From: Trichodesmium erythraeum GBRTRLIN201
Lineage (GTDB): Bacteria; Cyanobacteriota; Cyanobacteriia; Cyanobacteriales; Microcoleaceae
Reading direction: 5' to 3'
DNA length: 62,825 bases
NCBI GenBank assembly: GCA_018457135.1
Contig: JAGGDU010000014.1
Span: forward strand, 1 to 62,825
In this document: positions 28,724-36,506 of the stretch, one piece after another
Position numbering within the stretch: the first letter of the stretch is position 1
How the letters are laid out: every line of letters begins with the position of its first letter
The notes under the pieces: generated by a model
Told to the model about the DNA's origin: nothing
Databases searched by the model: none
What the model saw: only the letters and a program-made list of their open reading frames with translations
Program-made: the position numbers and the translations under genes

Positions 28724-29171
28724 TCTCATTGGAGTAGTTATAGGGTTTGGGGTGGCGTCATCATCTGATCTTGTCGCCCTCAACACTACTGCTTTCTACT
28801 CCTCAGTCCAACCGATGTCAATGCCAAATATCACCCAGTTGAGCATCACATTTTCCACTGGGTCATATCTTTTTATGGGGTAGCTTGGGTTGAGTCACGC
28901 AGTCTTGTAGTCAACATAAAGCACAGAAAATGCCTCAAAAAAGTATTACTAAACTAGCAAGCTTTTAAGAGGTATTTTCCTTTTATTAGTGATGGTCAGT
29001 TTTTTAGCTGTGCCTATGGTGCCTGGTAACCAAAAATGAGGAACTAGCAAGATTAGTTAGTCAATTAGTCACAGCAAAGAAACTGTCGAAAAGGTAGGAA
29101 AGAATTGTTGACACAGTTCTGAACCTATACTAAGATTTAATCAGGACTCACGTAAAAGTACTTAGTGCTGC

Positions 29172-29330
29172 TTAACGTGTACGAAACCAATCTTTTAATC
29201 TGTTCCACCACCTCGATCCTCCTAATGTATTCGTCATTTCTCCCTCAGTCAAATCGTTGAGATAGCTTTCAGAATCTAAGAACAAGTCAGCACCAGCAGG
29301 ACTTAAATCAGAGATGTTAATGTTAGCCAT
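29172..29330 (-). CDS. GG-leader precursor peptide A (cationic Trp-rich core)
   Basis: A 52-residue peptide: a 38-residue leader beginning MANINISDLSPAGADLF and ending NTLGG, followed by core SRWWNRLKDWFRTR. The leader is acidic with the double-glycine end cut by C39 peptidases. The core is short, net +4 and has three Trp, as in antimicrobial or signalling peptides. It has Ser1 and Thr13 but no Cys, so dehydration is possible but thioether rings are not. AAGGAG lies about ten bases upstream of the ATG. A TTGCAT/TAATAA promoter and two operators lie further up. The gene is too short for a 60-codon cutoff. Its exporter, adaptor and PpiC genes end 450 bp away on the other strand. Confidence 0.9.
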   Translation of the reverse strand: MANINISDLSPAGADLFLDSESYLNDLTEGEMTNTLGGSRWWNRLKDWFRTR

Positions 29331-29413
29331 TTTTAAGTTACTCCTTAAGTAAAATTAGTAGATAAACTTTGTTGATTTGGAATCAGACTTGGTTTTGTCT
29401 CTTTCCACTTATA

Positions 29414-29441
29414 TTATTACCTAACTTTCTTATAAATGCAA
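29414..29441 (-). promoter_or_regulatory. Promoter of precursor gene A
   Basis: On the minus strand TTGCAT (29441-29436) and TAATAA (29419-29414) are separated by 16 bp, a sigma70-type pair. The -10 lies 83 bp before the start codon. Operator 29464-29486 ends 22 bp upstream of the -35, a position suited to an activator. The identical promoter of gene B is at 30357-30384. Confidence 0.65.
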
Positions 29442-29463
29442 GGGGTTGAACAAAATCAAAGTG

Positions 29464-29486
29464 TATCTAATTGACACAATTATGTC
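29464..29486 (-). promoter_or_regulatory. 23-bp operator, proximal copy of precursor A
   Basis: Plus-strand geometry is half-site TATCTAA, spacer TT, half-site GACACAA, half-site TTATGTC. The last two form a near-perfect 14-bp palindrome. The same 7-2-7-7 layout occurs at 29571, 30407, 30514 and 33648. It ends 22 bp from the -35 hexamer. The bound protein is unknown. Confidence 0.7.
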
Positions 29487-29570
29487 TCGAAATAACGACT
29501 AATAATCATCCATTTTAACTCAAAATTAGCTAAAAGCTAGTTAATTAAATCAAAAAAGATAATTATTGGA

Positions 29571-29593
29571 GACATAACTCACACAATTATGTC
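29571..29593 (-). promoter_or_regulatory. 23-bp operator, distal copy of precursor A
   Basis: GACATAA, spacer CT, CACACAA, TTATGTC. It lies inside a longer inverted repeat (ATCAAAAAAGA near 29549 and TCTTTTTTGAT near 29591), so the transcript or DNA could also form a hairpin here. The copy in the second repeat is at 30514-30536. Confidence 0.65.
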
Positions 29594-30099
29594 TTTTTTG
29601 ATTTTCTGATGGTATCGAACCACAATAAAAGTCAAAAAAAAACAGCCCCATAATTGAGCTGGAGCTGAACTGAAAAATTATTATTGAACTGGGGCGTGGG
29701 TTTGCTCACCAGAACCAAACACCACAGATATAGGTTGTTGTGTGCGCGATCGCCTAACCTACACCTCTACAATGATAACCTGCAACCTACAAATTCTAAT
29801 CCTCCAGCTTTTTTGTCTTGTCGTCAACATAAGGCACAGAAAATACCTCAAGAAAGTATTACTAAAGTAGCAAACTTTTAAGAGGTATTTTCCTTTTATT
29901 AGTGATGGTCAGTTTTTTAGCTGTGCCTATGGTGCCAGGTAACCAAAAGTGAGGAACTAGCAAGATTAGTTAGTCAATTAGTCACAGTAAATCAACTGTC
30001 AGAAAAGGTAGGAAAGAATTGTTGACATAGTTCTCACTTATACTAAGATGGAATAATCACCAAATCACTCTCTTCTTTTTTTTTTACTTAATTTTATGA

Positions 30100-30273
30100 T
30101 CAGTACCCCCAGCAGATACTCCATGAGATCCGTTTACCACAAAAGGTGAAGCTACCTTTACCACCCAATGTATTCGTCATTTCTCCCTCAGTCAAATCAT
30201 TGAGGTAGCTTTCAGAATCTAAGAACAAGTCCGCACCAGCAGGACTTAAATCAGAGATGTTAATGTTAGCCAT
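30100..30273 (-). CDS. GG-leader precursor peptide B (candidate lanthipeptide core)
   Basis: A 57-residue peptide with the same 38-residue leader as peptide A, residue for residue, ending LGG, and core KGSFTFCGKRISWSICWGY. The core has two Cys (45 and 54) and four hydroxy residues. It shows the pattern S-aromatic-S/T-x-C twice: SFTFC and SWSIC. Each Cys thus has a Ser four residues before it, suiting two similar lanthionine rings, or else a simple disulfide. The nearby APH-type kinase and HopA1-family protein could dehydrate the Ser/Thr. Leader codons differ from gene A only synonymously, while the cores share nothing. The promoter, operators and AAGGAG site are as in gene A. Confidence 0.92.
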   Translation of the reverse strand: MANINISDLSPAGADLFLDSESYLNDLTEGEMTNTLGGKGSFTFCGKRISWSICWGY

Positions 30274-30356
30274 TTTTAAGTTACTCCTTAAGTAAAATTA
30301 GTAGATAAACTTTGTTGATTTGGAATCAGACTTGGTTTTGTCTCTTTCCACTTATA

Positions 30357-30384
30357 TTATTACCTAACTTTCTTATAAATGCAA
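30357..30384 (-). promoter_or_regulatory. Promoter of precursor gene B
   Basis: The same TTGCAT-16 bp-TAATAA pair as in gene A (offset 943 bp), 84 bp before the start codon. Confidence 0.65.
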
Positions 30385-30406
30385 GGGGTTGAACAAAATC
30401 AAAGTG

Positions 30407-30429
30407 TATCTAATTGACACAATTATGTC
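30407..30429 (-). promoter_or_regulatory. 23-bp operator, proximal copy of precursor B
   Basis: Identical to the site at 29464-29486: TATCTAA, TT, GACACAA, TTATGTC, ending 22 bp upstream of the -35. Confidence 0.7.
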
Positions 30430-30513
30430 TCGAAATAACGACTAATAATCATCCATTTTAACTCAAAATTAGCTAAAAGCTAGTTAATTAAATCAAAAAA
30501 GATAATTATTGGA

Positions 30514-30536
30514 GACATAACTCACACAATTATGTC
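30514..30536 (-). promoter_or_regulatory. 23-bp operator, distal copy of precursor B
   Basis: Identical to 29571-29593, with the same flanking A-run/T-run inverted repeat. Confidence 0.65.
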
Positions 30537-30696
30537 TTTTTTGATTTTCTGATGGTATCGAACCACAATAAAAGTCAAAAAAAAACAGCCCCATAATTGA
30601 GCTGGAGCTGAACTGAAAAATTATTATTGAACTGGGGCGTGGGTTTGCTCACCAGAACCAAACACCACAGATATAGGTTGTTGTGTGCGCGATCGC

Positions 30697-31074
30697 TTAA
30701 GCCAACCTACACCAGACTAGAAGAAAATGTAGAACCATTTAGTATCTTTGTCTGATCCTAGCGATCGCCATTTTCATTAGTTAGGCTTTTTGTTGGGTTC
30801 GCTGTCCCTTAACCCCACCTACACCAGACTATTCTTTAATAAACATCGGTTCTATTAATCATGTTAATTTAGGCGATCGCTACCTTCACAAATACCACCT
30901 TTTGTTCACTTCCTATCCCTTAACCCAACCCAGTTCCACTGAAAAATTATTGAAAATAGTGTAGGTTGGGTTGAGGAACAAAGCCCAACACATACAAATA
31001 ATTAGCCTGATCTCAAAATTAATCTTTACGAGTTCTTGTTGGGTGGCGCTGTCCTTTAACCCAACCTAAAAAAA
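30697..31074. repeat. TAGGTTGGGTT-type palindromic intergenic repeats
   Basis: Several copies of the common cyanobacterial element occur in both orientations: CCAACCTACACCAGACTA near 30702, CCTTAACCCCACCTACACC near 30807, TAGGTTGGGTTGAGG near 30963 and CCTTTAACCCAACCTA near 31052. They fill the gap between precursor B and the HopA1-family stop codon. They are non-coding and may form stem-loops in the 3' end of the HopA1 transcript. Confidence 0.75.
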
Positions 31075-32184
31075 CTATATCACCCTATAAACATCCTCAG
31101 AATTAGCATTCAAATAAGGACGCTGCAAATCAATTCCCAATAAAGAAAATTGCTCCAAAATTGCCCTCATTCTTCCTTCAGTCGAATTATCCCCCTGGTC
31201 CCAAGCTTTCAATAATCCATTTGCTATCATCTGACACCTATTCATACCAAAACTTTCCTGACTAGCAAACTTCCTGTCTGGCTCTTCAGCTAATCCCAAA
31301 CCCGGTGCCAACTCCATGGTAAATAAAGGTATTTCTGATTTAAAATAAGATTTATTCTCCCCATAAACATCCGACAAAACCTGCCTCACCAACTCATAAT
31401 TATCCTTATCAAAATAGAGTACCCCAGCATCGTAGCGATCATAATAATCACGAGCATACAACACTTTAAAACTAAAAGGAACAGCAACCTCATTTAATTT
31501 CTCTGTCAAACTACCCATGACCACTACTGCACCTTCAGAAGTAAAGTTAAAATAAACTCGCACCACTCCAGATTGACTTTCCGACTCTACCTGACTCTGA
31601 CTACCCAAATTACCAACCGCCATATAGAAACCATTTTGCACCAAATTATTAGGCATCCGAATTGCTACCGAATCCCCCACAACAGCAGCTTTCTGAGATT
31701 CTTGAAGATGCTTTTCTCGTTCAATATGCAGTCGCAAACCATTCTTAGTAACAGCTAAAGCACCATCAGTTTCCTCCCTCAACACCGACCAACCAGAATC
31801 AAAATACCCCTCTCCCCTATTACTTTCTTCTAACTGAATATAAAACTCCATCTCTACCCCAAGAAAAGTATTATTCTCCAAATCTAATGGGCGACTATTT
31901 TCCTCACTATCCAATGCCAGGGAAGTTTGCATCGAACCATTATAATAGATACCATAGAGAAAACTACGCAATTGTAGACTCAGATATTTATCCCGCATTT
32001 GTTTTGGCAATGCCTGAAAACGAGCAACCACCTCAGCAGGCAAATCTAAAGGTTTATACTCAGGATGACGAATAGAAAAATCAGAGGAAATTTCTACCCT
32101 CTCAACAATGTCTAATAAAACTTCTTTTAATCGCCCAGTTACTCCAGTAGGGAAGTGATAACTTGGAAACTCAAGTAATTGCAT
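31075..32184 (-). CDS. HopA1-family protein (candidate phospho-Ser/Thr lyase of a class V lanthipeptide system)
   Basis: A 369-residue protein of the T3SS-effector HopA1 family. The C-terminal signature is clear: VVRVYFNFTSEGAVVVMGSL (207-226), VPFSFKVLYARDYYDRYDAG (235-254), FTMELAPGLGLAEEPD (288-303) and SFGMNRCQMIANGLL (311-325). In lexapeptide (LxmY), cacaoidin and thioamitide (TvaD) clusters, a HopA1-like protein works with an APH-fold kinase to eliminate phosphate from phospho-Ser/Thr, giving dehydro-residues. Here the APH gene lies 162 bp upstream on the same strand and precursor genes lie just downstream. The enzymatic role is inferred from this context; membership of the family is seen directly. 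Confidence 0.82.
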   Translation of the reverse strand: MQLLEFPSYHFPTGVTGRLKEVLLDIVERVEISSDFSIRHPEYKPLDLPAEVVARFQALPKQMRDKYLSLQLRSFLYGIYYNGSMQTSLALDSEENSRPLDLENNTFLGVEMEFYIQLEESNRGEGYFDSGWSVLREETDGALAVTKNGLRLHIEREKHLQESQKAAVVGDSVAIRMPNNLVQNGFYMAVGNLGSQSQVESESQSGVVRVYFNFTSEGAVVVMGSLTEKLNEVAVPFSFKVLYARDYYDRYDAGVLYFDKDNYELVRQVLSDVYGENKSYFKSEIPLFTMELAPGLGLAEEPDRKFASQESFGMNRCQMIANGLLKAWDQGDNSTEGRMRAILEQFSLLGIDLQRPYLNANSEDVYRVI

Positions 32185-32346
32185 AATTTTAAACCTCGTA
32201 AAATTTTTTAAGCATTATTGTAGTGGACTGTTTAATCTTAAATGTGGCAAAAGAAAAGTTGCCCAGAGATAGCTTTACTATCGTTCCCTATGACAATTCT
32301 CAACCACTATATTACCTGTAATAGTTCATTAAAAAGCGTTGTAGTA

Positions 32347-33543
32347 CTAATGCATTCTACTGACTCCTGGCTCCTGACTCCTCAATACTTCTTCAATAGC
32401 AACACCAAAAATTGTAGACATTGATGAGTCAGGGCGACATAATAATGCTTTGGCAACCTGAAGCATCGCAATACCCGTATTATTAAAAGTCTTTTGATAT
32501 TGAACCATTGACAAAATTCCTGTCATCAAACCCCAACCTGCAAACTGTACTACTTGTCTCAAAAAATCAGGACGATATGCCAAAATTTCTGGGAAAGTGT
32601 CAAAATAAGCTTTAGCTAAAGCAGCAATAGACGGTTGAAGTAATTCAAGGGGAGTGGTGGCAAATTTGAGAGATTCTTCTATACTCAGAGAATTACTAAT
32701 AACCAAACTACCCAACCAAAGTTGCAGATAGCTGCTGATAGCCGTTCCCAAATCAAAAGCAGGGTCTCCCCAACTAGACCTTTCCCAATCAATTAACCGC
32801 ACAATATTTTCACCGGAATTTTCCCAATTTTGAGCCATGAGAATATTATTTAGTTTCAGGTCATTGTGAGTCAGACAAGTAGGAGATAAAGTCTCGCGAA
32901 GTTGAGCGATCGCTTTCCCCAAACTGTCATATCGTTGATAAAGAGCAAAAAATCTCAACCCATCTACAGGAGCAATACCAAAAATGTCTGGTCCTATCCT
33001 TTCGAGACTATCCACCAAAAGTGGGGAGACTGCAGGTTTAGTACTAACAACTTCACTAGCAAAAAACTCTCGATAATTTTCTCTATTCCAAGTATCGCGG
33101 TGAACAGTCCCCAAAAAATTACCGATTTGAGCTGCAACCTTTGTAGGGAAAGTATTTTCCTTAGAATAGAAATCACTTAAATCTCGATAATTATCCAGGT
33201 AAGTAGAGACCACAATAGACTTTTCAGGGTCGTGAAATAACAACTCTGGCAGAAAGACACGCCAATGGTCAAGTTCAGGAAATGTCCGTAAGAATTTTTG
33301 AATTCGCCATTCTCCAAACAACTCACCAAGGGTTTTTCCTTGAGAATTATATTGTTCTTGTTTAACCAGAAGCTTTCGACCCTCTGGCAAAGTCACCAAT
33401 AAATTAAAATTCTTAGCACTAATTAGCTCAACATTACTCTGAGAGTTCTGGGAAGGATATGGCTCCCCTTCCTGTAGGGAATCACATAAACCATTTTCTA
33501 CTAAATAGTCGTAGACATTTCGAGAGTTTAAGACAAACTTCAT
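32347..33543 (-). CDS. APH-fold kinase (candidate Ser/Thr kinase of a class V lanthipeptide system)
   Basis: A 398-residue aminoglycoside-phosphotransferase-like protein. The catalytic loop THNDLKLNNILM has Asp228 and Asn232/233, and the Mg-binding motif is LIDWERSSWGDPAFDLG with Asp252. The N-lobe carries RKLLVKQEQY with the ATP-binding Lys61. The kinase core is intact. In class V lanthipeptide and thioamitide pathways (LxmK, TvaC) such kinases phosphorylate Ser/Thr of the precursor. The 3' end runs into CTCCTGA heptamers (32356-32382), so the tail is repeat-derived. A GAGAGG ribosome site lies upstream of the ATG. Operator 33648-33670, shared with the precursor genes, lies 105 bp upstream. 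An antibiotic-resistance role is less likely given the HopA1 partner. Confidence 0.82.
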   Translation of the reverse strand: MKFVLNSRNVYDYLVENGLCDSLQEGEPYPSQNSQSNVELISAKNFNLLVTLPEGRKLLVKQEQYNSQGKTLGELFGEWRIQKFLRTFPELDHWRVFLPELLFHDPEKSIVVSTYLDNYRDLSDFYSKENTFPTKVAAQIGNFLGTVHRDTWNRENYREFFASEVVSTKPAVSPLLVDSLERIGPDIFGIAPVDGLRFFALYQRYDSLGKAIAQLRETLSPTCLTHNDLKLNNILMAQNWENSGENIVRLIDWERSSWGDPAFDLGTAISSYLQLWLGSLVISNSLSIEESLKFATTPLELLQPSIAALAKAYFDTFPEILAYRPDFLRQVVQFAGWGLMTGILSMVQYQKTFNNTGIAMLQVAKALLCRPDSSMSTIFGVAIEEVLRSQEPGVSRMH

Positions 33544-33647
33544 TTCAACTCGCCTCTCAATTAAATATATAAATTATTAATCACTACTTATCTATTTATA
33601 CTGACAAAATTTTAGGAGCCTGACAAGCATTTTCATGAAATTAAAAA

Positions 33648-33670
33648 GACATAACTGACATAATTATGTC
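33648..33670 (-). promoter_or_regulatory. 23-bp operator of the kinase/HopA1 operon
   Basis: The best copy of the motif: GACATAA, spacer CT, GACATAA, TTATGTC. The last 14 bp are a perfect palindrome. A TTGTCA hexamer (33626-33621 on the minus strand) lies 21 bp away, matching the 22-bp spacing at the precursor promoters. This links the modification operon and precursor genes in one regulon. Confidence 0.75.
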
Positions 33671-33742
33671 TCTATTTACAGAAAAGATCCAGTTCATAAA
33701 TTGATAACATATTTAGCCCAGAACTAGGATATGATTATCATC

Positions 33743-34347
33743 AGGACTTACCCACAGGCACTACATGAGCGTGATAGCAAATTCCAGAAAGCCCCTCAAT
33801 ATTGAGTTTAAGGTAAATTTGTGTAAGTCTTGATCATAGAATATTTGAATGTCAGCAATATTTTAGCCAACCAAAACCCAGCCCCATCTCCTCAGTCGGA
33901 AGGGAACAACAGAGGTGGATGCAGACCAAAGATTTTATCAATTCAGGAGACAATTTGAGTACAAGTGCCAATAGTGCCGTAAGTTGTCGTAGTTAATATA
34001 TTCTTTCTGTGATCAAAAAACTTGCTCTAACTGCAGTCATGTCGAAGATATGCCATTAAGGCTGAGAATTCATAACGGCCCTGAATGTAGCTTATCAATA
34101 GATCGAGATTAAACCCAAGCATAAAGGGTGAGAAATGCCCTCAACTTGAGCGTCGACCCCTGTAGCTGAGTAACTTAAGGCCTCAGGGTCAGCAGGAAGT
34201 AAACATAACTATTATCACGTTATGTGAATCTTTGTATCAGTTTGATAGAGCAGTTATCCAATCATATATAGTAGTAATTTTCATGTTGCGGAGCACTCCG
34301 TTAACCCATACAAATGATGTAGAATTTCATCTGCCTGGGTAAGTCCT
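33743..34347 (+). mobile_element. Dead element with AGGACTTACCCA ends and TnpB debris
   Basis: AGGACTTACCCA (33743-33754) and TGGGTAAGTCCT (34336-34347) are perfect 12-bp inverted repeats, 605 bp apart. They resemble the ends of the IS701-like element at 13548. A further related inverted half (GTGTAAGTCTTGA) is near 33818. The interior contains a TnpB C-terminus, so the ends and the cargo may come from different elements. Confidence 0.6.
33945..34169 (+). pseudogene. TnpB C-terminal remnant with zinc ribbon
   Basis: One frame with several stops reads FEYKC, then KTCSNCSHVEDMPLRLRIHN, GPECSLSIDRD and RVRNALN. This is the TnpB zinc-ribbon (CSNC...PEC) and last RuvC motif (DRDxNA). The frame has four or more stops, so it cannot be functional. 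Confidence 0.7.
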
Positions 34348-34386
34348 ATTTTTGTCCATTCCCTAGTGTTTTGAGATCAAAAAAAA

Positions 34387-34409
34387 GACTTAATTCTATA
34401 ATTTATGTC
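34387..34409. promoter_or_regulatory. Degenerate 23-bp operator-like site
   Basis: GACTTAA, TT, CTATAAT, TTATGTC has the same 7-2-7-7 layout and the flanking A-run/T-run as the precursor operators, but the middle half-site is poor. It is 390 bp upstream of hpnH. It may be a decayed copy. Confidence 0.35.
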
Positions 34410-34439
34410 TTTTTTTTTAGCTATTACTTACATTAGGAA

Positions 34440-34620
34440 TTTTTCTGGGATAGTATAGAGTGTCAAAAGTATTATTGAAAGTTTGTAGCCATTCAGGACA
34501 ATAATTCATACCATAGTTTGCTGATGGCCACACAGATGCTATTCCATGATCATGGAAAGTATTTAGGGACAATAGTCATCTGATCATTCCCACACTTTTT
34601 TTGATGCACTACTCCATAAC
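34440..34620 (-). pseudogene. IS1-like transposase N-terminal remnant
   Basis: Reading the minus strand: AAGTGTGGGAATGATCAGATGAC gives KCGNDQMTIVPKYF, then CVAISKLWYELLS. This matches the start of the IS1-like genes at 40350 and 21573. No C-terminal part follows. Confidence 0.6.
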
Positions 34621-34798
34621 TTATAGCCTTTAAAAATTTTTGGTCTTGCTGAATAACTTTATAATTTTTCTAGGTTTTGAATTAGATTTATAACTTTCAG
34701 CTATCTATATTATACCTAGAATCAGCAATACCGAATTTTCTTTAAAAATTGGTTTTACTTATTCAATTGCAAATCTAGCAAAACAGATTACTTAAATT

Positions 34799-35821
34799 AT
34801 GGCAATTCAACTTCAACAAGCTCTAGAAGTCGGAAAATATCTTCTAACTCAACGACTCAAAGGGCGCAAATATTTTCCTTTAGTATTAATGTTAGAACCT
34901 TTGTTTCGGTGTAACTTAGCTTGCCCTGGTTGTGGCAAAATTCAGCACCCCAAGGAAATATTAAAACAACATCTTACACCTCAAGAATGTTTTACTGCTG
35001 TAGAAGAATGTGGTGCTCCTGTAGTTTCTATTCCAGGAGGAGAGCCTTTATTACATCCACAAATTTCTGAAATTGTCAAAGGGTTAGTTGACCGGAAAAA
35101 ATTTGTTTATTTATGTACTAATGGTTTATTACTCAAAAAGAATCTTGATAAATTTGAGCCTTCTCCTTATCTAACTTTTAGTGTTCATCTTGATGGTTTA
35201 CAGGCAAATCACGATAAATGTGTAGATAGAAAAGGGGTTTTTCAAATAGCAGTTGAAGCTATTCGTGCTGCTAAAGCGAGAAGGTTTCGAGTTACTACTA
35301 ATACTACTGTATTTGAGGGAACAGACCCGAAACAAATGCAGGAATTTTTTGATTTTTTAGAAAGTTTAAATATTGATGGAATGATGATTTCTCCTGGTTA
35401 TAGTTATGAGTGGGCACCAGACCAGGATAATTTCCTGAAGCGACAGCAAACACGATTGTTATTTCAAGAAATTCTGAATCCTTTTAAAACTGGTAAAAAG
35501 AATTGGAATTTTAACCATAATCCTCTATTTTTAGACTTTTTGATGGGAGAAAAAGATTATGATTGTACTCCCTGGGGTAGTCCTAGCTATAGTGTGCTTG
35601 GTTGGCAAAAACCTTGTTATTTAATGAATGAAGGGTATTATGCTACTTTTAAAGAACTTATAGAGAAAACTAATTGGAATAATTATGGTTATAAAAGTGG
35701 GAATCCTAAATGTTCTGATTGTATGGTTCATTGTGGTTATGAACCAACAGCAGCAATGGCAGCAATGCAGTTAGAAAATATTCCTCAAGTTGTGGGTTCT
35801 TTATTTAAAATTGGTGCTTAA
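34799..35821 (+). CDS. hpnH: Adenosyl-hopene transferase HpnH (radical SAM)
   Basis: A radical SAM enzyme that joins an adenosyl group to diploptene, the first step in making extended (C35) hopanoids. The 340 residues have the iron-sulfur motif RCNLACPGC with Cys38, 42 and 45, [10 protein letters not shown], and a C-terminal DUF3463 region ([20 protein letters not shown], then [19 protein letters not shown]) typical of HpnH. It stands alone between tnpB ruins; no squalene-hopene cyclase is in the window. Although near the peptide locus, its domain make-up shows it belongs to hopanoid metabolism, not to RiPP maturation. Confidence 0.93.
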   Translation: MAIQLQQALEVGKYLLTQRLKGRKYFPLVLMLEPLFRCNLACPGCGKIQHPKEILKQHLTPQECFTAVEECGAPVVSIPGGEPLLHPQISEIVKGLVDRKKFVYLCTNGLLLKKNLDKFEPSPYLTFSVHLDGLQANHDKCVDRKGVFQIAVEAIRAAKARRFRVTTNTTVFEGTDPKQMQEFFDFLESLNIDGMMISPGYSYEWAPDQDNFLKRQQTRLLFQEILNPFKTGKKNWNFNHNPLFLDFLMGEKDYDCTPWGSPSYSVLGWQKPCYLMNEGYYATFKELIEKTNWNNYGYKSGNPKCSDCMVHCGYEPTAAMAAMQLENIPQVVGSLFKIGA

Positions 35822-36091
35822 ATAAATTTATAAAATGCTGAGATAAAGTCAATTTTTTTTCTATTTAAACTGTTTGAAAATATAGTAATCTGGAATATGG
35901 TGATTTAAATTAATCATGTATTTATGTTTAAGAGAAAATACAAGCTTTTTATTTTTCGCAGATAAATCAAGATTTTATCAGTAAGTCCGAACAAAAATAA
36001 AAAGCCCAACATAGCTAACTAGAAAAGTTAAAAAATTCGGTTCTAATTCACTTTATATTGTTCAATGCCCTCCCCAACATATGGGTGGGTA

Positions 36092-36506
36092 TTGCCTCGA
36101 ATTAGATGGGTTAAAACTTTTGAACTCTTGCCTGATAATATTAATCCCAAGTTAGTAAATATTCGTCGAAAAAGTAGTAAATGTTTTTTCGGCTTCAAAG
36201 TAGAAAGATAATCTATCACTTACTAATTTCTTAGTAGATTTAGTTAGTATAAATAATGGAGTCGAATCTAAGGCTATGTTATCCACTGGTAAAGTATTTT
36301 TATTAAGGCCAAGTCTTATGGAAAGTTTGAAGCTAAACTCTCTTTTATACAATATTCAAAACCAACATCAAACTAAGTTTTCTTATTCTAAAAAAGCTTC
36401 TGTTAAGATAGCTAGATTACATAGCAAAATAGCCAATACTAAACGGGATATATTAGATAAATTAACTACGATAATTATGGTCTATAACACCTACATAACT
36501 ATATGA
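36092..36506 (+). pseudogene. TnpB (IS200/IS605 OrfB) central remnant
   Basis: The first frame gives LPRIRWVKTFELLPDNINPK and FFGFKVER, then a stop at 36209. The continuation includes ESKAMLSTGKVF, SLMESLKLN, HQTKFSYSKKASVKIARLHS and KIANTKRDILDKLTT. These are successive TnpB segments (beta-barrel end, first RuvC strand LATLSTG, and the K-rich helix). The zinc-ribbon part is absent. Together with 33945-34169 it flanks hpnH, but the two pieces are both plus-strand and in reverse order. Confidence 0.75.

Larger units (their letters stand above)
28902..30696. repeat. Tandem direct repeat of about 0.85-0.88 kb carrying the two precursor genes
   Basis: Copy A (28902-29753) and copy B (29815-30696) are direct repeats separated by about 60 bp. 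From the start codon outward (29331-29753 against 30274-30696) I found no difference. The leader codons differ only at synonymous positions. The 3' flank is similar with scattered changes. The core-peptide segments do not match at all. Each copy therefore carries promoter, two operators, leader and a different core. Confidence 0.95.
33671..34798. other. Intergenic region with transposon debris
   Basis: Between the kinase operon and hpnH there are only remnants: a tnpB-bearing element (33743-34347), a degenerate operator-like site at 34387-34409, and an IS1-like fragment (34440-34620). The hpnH promoter must lie in the last 180 bp or within this debris. Confidence 0.5.

Noticed and set aside
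29684..29881. 65-codon plus-strand ORF between the precursor cassettes
   Set aside because: It spans the junction of the two repeat copies and non-coding repeat DNA; the real genes here are on the minus strand.
32347..33543. APH-type gene as an antibiotic resistance phosphotransferase
   Set aside because: It is paired with a HopA1-family gene and shares its operator with precursor peptide genes, which fits a tailoring kinase better.
34799..35821. Radical SAM gene as a maturase of the nearby precursor peptides
   Set aside because: Its C-terminal DUF3463 region and length identify HpnH of hopanoid synthesis; there is no SPASM domain or peptide recognition element, and it lies beyond transposon debris.
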